A DNA stretch of 9,590 bases from contig CAZANP010000059.1 in NCBI GenBank assembly GCA_964486555.1, positions 1-9,590 on the forward strand. Reading direction: 5' to 3'. Shown one piece after another: positions 7,253 through 9,590 of this stretch (positions within the stretch are counted from its first letter, which is position 1; each line of letters starts with the position of its first letter). The position numbers and the translations under genes are program-made. The DNA comes from 4484-232 sp964486555. GTDB taxonomy: Bacteria; Thermotogota; Thermotogae; Thermotogales; Thermotogaceae. The notes beneath the pieces were generated by a model, which was not told where the DNA came from, made no database searches, and worked only from the letters and a program-made list of their open reading frames with translations.

Positions 7253-7424
7253 ATGATATATTTCCCTTTTAAATTCATATCAGCAGGACTTCGCTTTGAT
7301 TCTCCCGAAGAAGATTATAGCACTTTAGTATTGTTCAATATGGAAAACATATTAGGAGGGATTGGAGTAGCTGAAAAGAAGTGAAGAAGAGTGGTTAAAA
7401 TTTGCTTTTGAAGTATAACGGGTT
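7253..7424 (+). pseudogene. Short ORF fragment, unidentified
   Basis: A 43-codon ORF starts with ATG at 7253 and stops at 7384. It contains a protein-like stretch (ISAGLRFDSPEEDYSTLVLF). Directly at its end, a one-base shift opens a second frame, RSEEEWLKFAFEV, to a stop near 7424. The two parts read naturally as one C-terminal piece of a broken gene. There is no SD before the ATG. I do not recognise the family; it may equally be a chance reading in AT-rich DNA. Confidence 0.22.
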
Positions 7425-7481
7425 TATGGATTGTTGAAATTTCACTTTCGTGTTAAGTATTTTGTCGAGTTACAAAAAGTT

Positions 7482-7510
7482 AAAACAAAAAAGTGGAGCC
7501 TTCTGGCTCC
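7482..7510 (-). terminator. Intrinsic terminator
   Basis: A perfect 6-bp stem GGAGCC/GGCTCC with a 4-base loop (7495-7510) is followed on the minus strand by AC and then TTTTTTGTTTT (7492-7482). On the plus strand the tail is only TTTT after GCC, so minus-strand transcription is the better fit. It lies about 45 bases downstream of the tRNA-like remnant on the same strand, where a tRNA terminator would be expected. Confidence 0.7.
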
Positions 7511-7552
7511 GCCTTTTACATTGTACCGTAACCCCTAAATAATTTCTCTCAA

Positions 7553-7600
7553 TGGCTCCAGCGACAGGACTGGAACCACCCAGTTAATAGCCGCTCTATC
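7553..7600 (-). pseudogene. Degenerate tRNA-Asn-like remnant (3' two thirds)
   Basis: Read on the minus strand, 7600-7553 follows the order of a tRNA 3' part: GATAGAGCGGC (end of the D arm), CTATTAA (anticodon loop, close to the CTGTTAA of tRNA-Asn), GGTTCCAGTCC (T arm, close to GGTTCGAGTCC), and GCTGGAGCCA, which ends in an encoded CCA. The anticodon stem and T stem no longer pair well, the anticodon reads ATT, and no proper acceptor or D-arm 5' strand is found at 7601-7630. A working tRNA is therefore unlikely. It could be a decayed tRNA gene or a tRNA 3' end left by integration of a mobile element. Confidence 0.45.
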
Positions 7601-7731
7601 GAAAATACTCAGTTATGACGCGGAGAGCTCGCTATTGTCTCGCAAAATGTGATTTAAGTTTGGTAGTAAAGGCTCGTTATCAGCGAGATTCCCAGATGCG
7701 GATCAGGGATCTATACTGTCCAAGAAAAGTT

Positions 7732-7845
7732 TCACAGCATTCTGAAGAGCTCATCTGGGATAACCATTGCCACCTCGGAAACATCTTGCGATATGATCAA
7801 AATCCTGGCTTTATTTTTTACGAGTGAATCACACTTTCGAGCTAA
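7732..7845 (-). pseudogene. Short open frame, possible gene fragment
   Basis: An open stretch without a credible start ends at a TGA (7734-7732) and reads KARILIISQDVSEVAMVIPD followed by ELFRML. It lies just downstream of the HEPN gene. The tail VAMVIPDELFRML faintly recalls antitoxin N-termini, but no family can be named. The rest of 7601-7850 shows no convincing gene on either strand. Confidence 0.15.
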
Positions 7846-7853
7846 TCAAAGTA

Positions 7854-8279
7854 TTACCTTTTTTCAGCATTTTGTTTCCTCTTGTAACCCTTTTTCTTTA
7901 GCTTTTTCAAAACAAAATCTTTGATCCCCTCTGCTATTTCCACTGCGCTATGGGCTTCCTCAACATCTGGAAAGTAGAAATCATCTGGATATCTTATCTC
8001 TACAGCGTAGTCAGTTAGAGCAACTACATCCACTCTGTTCAGATTTTTGAAATCCGGATCAAGCTCTGAACACAAAGCAATGAGATATGCTATATCGTGT
8101 GTGCGGGGTATTTCCTCACCGTTGAAAATGAGAAAAGCTTTCAGATATTTCTCAGCGCACTGTTGCGCGTGAAAACACACTGCATCTGTTACAGGCTCAT
8201 CTGTTTCGAGTTCATCCTTGGCGACTTTCAGGTCGTTGTCCGCTTTTAGGATCCATTTCCTTACCGTATCCTCGTTCAA
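7854..8279 (-). CDS. HEPN domain protein of an MNT-HEPN pair
   Basis: HEPN proteins of this size (141 residues) partner with minimal nucleotidyltransferases in two-gene toxin-antitoxin type modules; in characterised pairs the HEPN partner is an RNase toxin. The sequence shows the helical HEPN pattern: an N-terminal helix with KWILKADNDLKVAKDEL, then CFHAQQCAEKYLKAFLIFNG (35-54), PRTHDIAYLI (58-67), and RYPDD (96-100) before the last helix. This resembles the PF05168-type HEPN family. The RX4-6H motif of HepT-type toxins is not evident; R59, H61 and R96 are the conserved-looking polar residues. The start is a TTG at 8279 in a TTGA overlap with the MNT stop, with a strong SD AAGGAGG about 10 bases upstream inside the MNT gene. 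The C-terminus is Lys-rich. It appears intact. Confidence 0.85.
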   Translation of the reverse strand: MNEDTVRKWILKADNDLKVAKDELETDEPVTDAVCFHAQQCAEKYLKAFLIFNGEEIPRTHDIAYLIALCSELDPDFKNLNRVDVVALTDYAVEIRYPDDFYFPDVEEAHSAVEIAEGIKDFVLKKLKKKGYKRKQNAEKR

Positions 8280-8620
8280 AGATCCACACCCTCCTTGAGA
8301 GCGTAATGAACAAGGTATCCAACATCGTTTTTCTTTCTTTCCACCTCGTTTGCCGTTTGCAGGATGATGTCACTGAGAATTCTGTAGCGTGCAAGTTCCA
8401 TCCTTATGAGCGCGGTTATCTCCCTCTTGATCTTTCTGCTTAGAGAACCTTCTACGATCACGAGCACATCCCAGTCGCTGTCTTCTCTACTTTCTCCTCT
8501 CGCGCGTGAACCAAAGAGCACCATTCTCCTGCATTTTAAGTTGTATTTTCCCAGCATGTCTGAGATCACATTTTTGATGATCCTTCTTGCTTTCTCATCA
8601 GTGATTTGCGAAGCTTTCAT
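8276..8620 (-). CDS. Minimal nucleotidyltransferase (MNT) of an MNT-HEPN pair
   Basis: This is a 114-residue pol-beta-fold nucleotidyltransferase. The active-site motif GSRARGE (37-43) followed by DSDWD (47-51) fits GSX10DXD with metal ligands D49 and D51. In characterised pairs the MNT protein acts as antitoxin by AMPylating the HEPN toxin; that role is inferred here. The frame is open from a GTG at 8629, but the ATG at 8620 is preferred because AAGGAG lies 8 bases before it, while the GTG abuts the SD. The stop overlaps the HEPN start by 4 bases, so the two are one operon. No promoter stands out upstream. GC content and codon choice look a little higher in GC than in the cas genes, which would fit separate ancestry, though this was judged by eye. 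Confidence 0.9.
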   Translation of the reverse strand: MKASQITDEKARRIIKNVISDMLGKYNLKCRRMVLFGSRARGESREDSDWDVLVIVEGSLSRKIKREITALIRMELARYRILSDIILQTANEVERKKNDVGYLVHYALKEGVDL

Positions 8621-8656
8621 GAAATTCACTCCTTCCTGATGATCCCTATCCCTATT

Positions 8657-8814
8657 AGTTCAAATGCTTACATGATGGTATCTTCATCGGCGTTTCTTAA
8701 ATAAAATGAAATCCCATATCATTGTATATAGTAACCCTTATTCATCATCTTCTGGATAACCTCTTCTCTCGATAAAGGATCTTCACTGCCTTGATAACAT
8801 AAACCTCCACACAT
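8657..8814 (-). pseudogene. Unidentified gene remnant with in-frame stop
   Basis: From an ATG at 8814 the minus strand reads MCGGLCYQGSEDPLSREEVI and then QKMMNKGYYIQ, reaches a TGA near 8727, and continues in the same frame as YGISFYLRNADEDTIM before a TAA. The stretch around SREEVIQKMMNKGYYI and the continuing frame look protein-like. I do not recognise the family. It lies between the MNT-HEPN operon and the broken hicA, in DNA that is otherwise empty. Confidence 0.25.
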
Positions 8815-8969
8815 GAACGTGAGAAAGTTGTCTAACAGACCATCTATTTACCCTCTCAAAAATATGGGTTTTTGTATGGTAGCGGAGGATGACTCGGTTG
8901 ATTCAGTCATAAAAGAAAAGAGTCGTATGAACGCAGATTTTCAATGAAGTGTGCAAACACACAGATCAG

Positions 8970-9178
8970 ATTCAGAGATTTTTCAATGATGTCTTTAAAT
9001 TCCTCTACCGATATACCTAGAGTATTTTTGGAAGGTTTTTAATGTGAAATGCTGTATATCTCCCATTTGGGTGTTTGTAAAAACACACATGACCTCCCTT
9101 CTGCCTAACGCGTTGAAAACCTAAGACAAACAGAACTTTTTCCATAGTTTTTGGATCAACTATTGGAATATAACTCAC
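8970..9178 (-). pseudogene. hicA: Broken HicA-type mRNA interferase
   Basis: HicA toxins are small double-stranded-RNA-binding-like RNases with one catalytic histidine in a G-x-H motif. From a GTG at 9178, overlapping the hicB stop by 4 bases (GTGA), the frame reads GFQRVRQKGGHVCFYKHPNG with the expected histidine H30 and then RYTAFHIKNLPKIL before a TAG at 9019-9017. One frame over, the sequence resumes immediately with GISVEEFKDIIEKS, the normal HicA C-terminus. The segment between (usually PVH... and the L-R-x-IL helix) is shortened, so a deletion plus frameshift has occurred. The 53-residue open part is shorter than a normal HicA of about 75-85 residues and is probably inactive. Beyond the C-terminus the shifted frame stays open to about 8907 without a recognisable motif. 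Confidence 0.72.
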
Positions 9179-9393
9179 TCTTTCACCTCTATCACTTCAA
9201 GGGCCACAAATTCTAAATCTTCAACTTCTTCTTTCGCCTCCTTTAATACGAGCTCAAGCATCTCTTTTAAATTTCTTCTCACCTCTTCTATAGAATCCTC
9301 CACAGTATGAACTCCTGGCACATTGGGAACTATTCCGATATATTGCCTTGTTTCAGGATTATACTCAATGATAGCTGTAAACGTTTTTCTCAC
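9175..9393 (-). CDS. hicB: HicB-family antitoxin, single-domain
   Basis: HicB antitoxins neutralise HicA by blocking its active site and often repress their own operon. The 72-residue protein begins MRKTFTAIIEYNPETRQYIG and has the conserved IVPNVPGVHTVEDSIEEVRR segment (21-40) and the helix NLKEMLELVLKEA of the partly degraded RNase-H fold. No C-terminal HTH or ribbon-helix-helix domain is present, so direct DNA binding is not obvious. The start is GTG at 9393; only a weak AAGGCG lies about 11 bases upstream. The gene precedes hicA (hicBA order) and its stop overlaps the hicA GTG. Because hicA is broken, this is probably an orphan antitoxin. Confidence 0.85.
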   Translation of the reverse strand: MRKTFTAIIEYNPETRQYIGIVPNVPGVHTVEDSIEEVRRNLKEMLELVLKEAKEEVEDLEFVALEVIEVKE

Positions 9394-9511
9394 GATTTGC
9401 GCTTCGCCTTATAAGCTTTAATTCACTGGTAGTATTATATCGTAGGATTTCCATCTCCTCTAAAATTCGATAAAAACGTAATTCGCAGATGTGGGGCCAA
9501 AGACCTTCCAT
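9365..9511 (-). pseudogene. Possible remnant of a RelE/HigB-like toxin
   Basis: A 48-codon frame from the ATG at 9511 reads through CELRFYRILEEMEILRY and then SELKLIRRSANR, and overlaps the start of hicB. A neighbouring frame just upstream holds RSLAPHLR. Together they loosely follow the HigB/Gp49 pattern (P-hvr-L, then ELRf...yRIlyf, then EI..A..R). The match is weak and needs a frame change; it may be chance. Confidence 0.2.
9434..9439 (-). promoter_or_regulatory. Possible -10 element upstream of hicBA
   Basis: A perfect TATAAT lies on the minus strand about 40 bases before the hicB GTG. No good -35 element is found 16-18 bases upstream of it, so this is a weak call in AT-rich DNA. Confidence 0.25.
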
Positions 9512-9590
9512 GAATCAGGTTATTTCGCATGTTCATAATTTGTTTTCAAGGAACTTTCAGATATTTCCCCTTACCTTCTCAGAACCTGGC

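Noticed and set aside
7615..7827. Plus-strand 70-codon ORF
   Set aside because: No SD and no recognisable motif; it overlaps decayed DNA and the tRNA-like remnant's upstream region.
6625..7850. CRISPR repeats or leader upstream of cas6
   Set aside because: Looked for regularly spaced 29-37-base repeats, including the 30-base Thermotoga-type repeat, on both strands; none is present.
7810..7853. Terminator just after the HEPN gene
   Set aside because: The AGTG/CACT pairing is only 4 bp and is followed by an A-rich rather than T-rich tract on the minus strand.
8212..8639. ORFs overlapping the MNT-HEPN genes in other frames
   Set aside because: Both the 60-codon minus frame and the 77-codon plus frame are shadows of the motif-bearing MNT and HEPN genes.
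8949..8962. GTGTG-CAAA-CACAC hairpin
   Set aside because: Only 5 bp, no T tract on either side; probably chance within the former hicA tail.

Overview
The window looks like chromosomal DNA of a Thermotoga-type hyperthermophilic bacterium (Thermotogota). Reasons: low-to-moderate GC, Lys/Glu/Ile-rich proteins, arginine mostly as AGA/AGG, strong Shine-Dalgarno (SD) sites, many GTG/TTG starts, and a CRISPR-Cas set of the subtype first named after T. neapolitana ('Tneap', now one of the I-B types). The genus is an inference; no rRNA or other marker is present.

Region 1 (1-6690, all minus strand) is a compact type I-B cas operon transcribed right to left: promoter - cas6 - cas8b1/cst1 - cas7/cst2 - cas5t - cas3 (HD plus helicase) - cas4 (cut by the window edge). 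Every junction is overlapping or a few bases wide, so the genes are probably translationally coupled. Cas6 should cut the pre-crRNA. Cas8b1, Cas7 and Cas5 should form Cascade, and Cas3 should degrade the target. Cas4 opens the adaptation module, so cas1 and cas2 are expected beyond the left edge. No separate small-subunit (Cas11) gene is present. Inside cas8b1, however, an SD-ATG pair with ideal spacing would yield a 111-residue C-terminal protein, a good candidate for an internally translated Cas11. Cas6 has no histidine where the family normally keeps its catalytic one. No CRISPR repeat is visible in the window.

Region 2 (6690-7850) is decayed DNA. It holds a frameshifted membrane-protein gene resembling DUF996, short ORF fragments on both strands, a degenerate tRNA-Asn-like sequence, and a hairpin terminator on the same strand as that remnant.

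Region 3 (7854-8620, minus) is an intact two-gene toxin-antitoxin type operon: an MNT nucleotidyltransferase followed, with a 4-base overlap, by a HEPN protein.

Region 4 (8640-9590) is again mostly decayed: an unidentified remnant, an intact single-domain hicB followed by a broken hicA (hicBA order, 4-base overlap), and a weakly RelE/HigB-like remnant upstream of hicB. Overall this is a cas operon beside a small, eroding toxin-antitoxin island.
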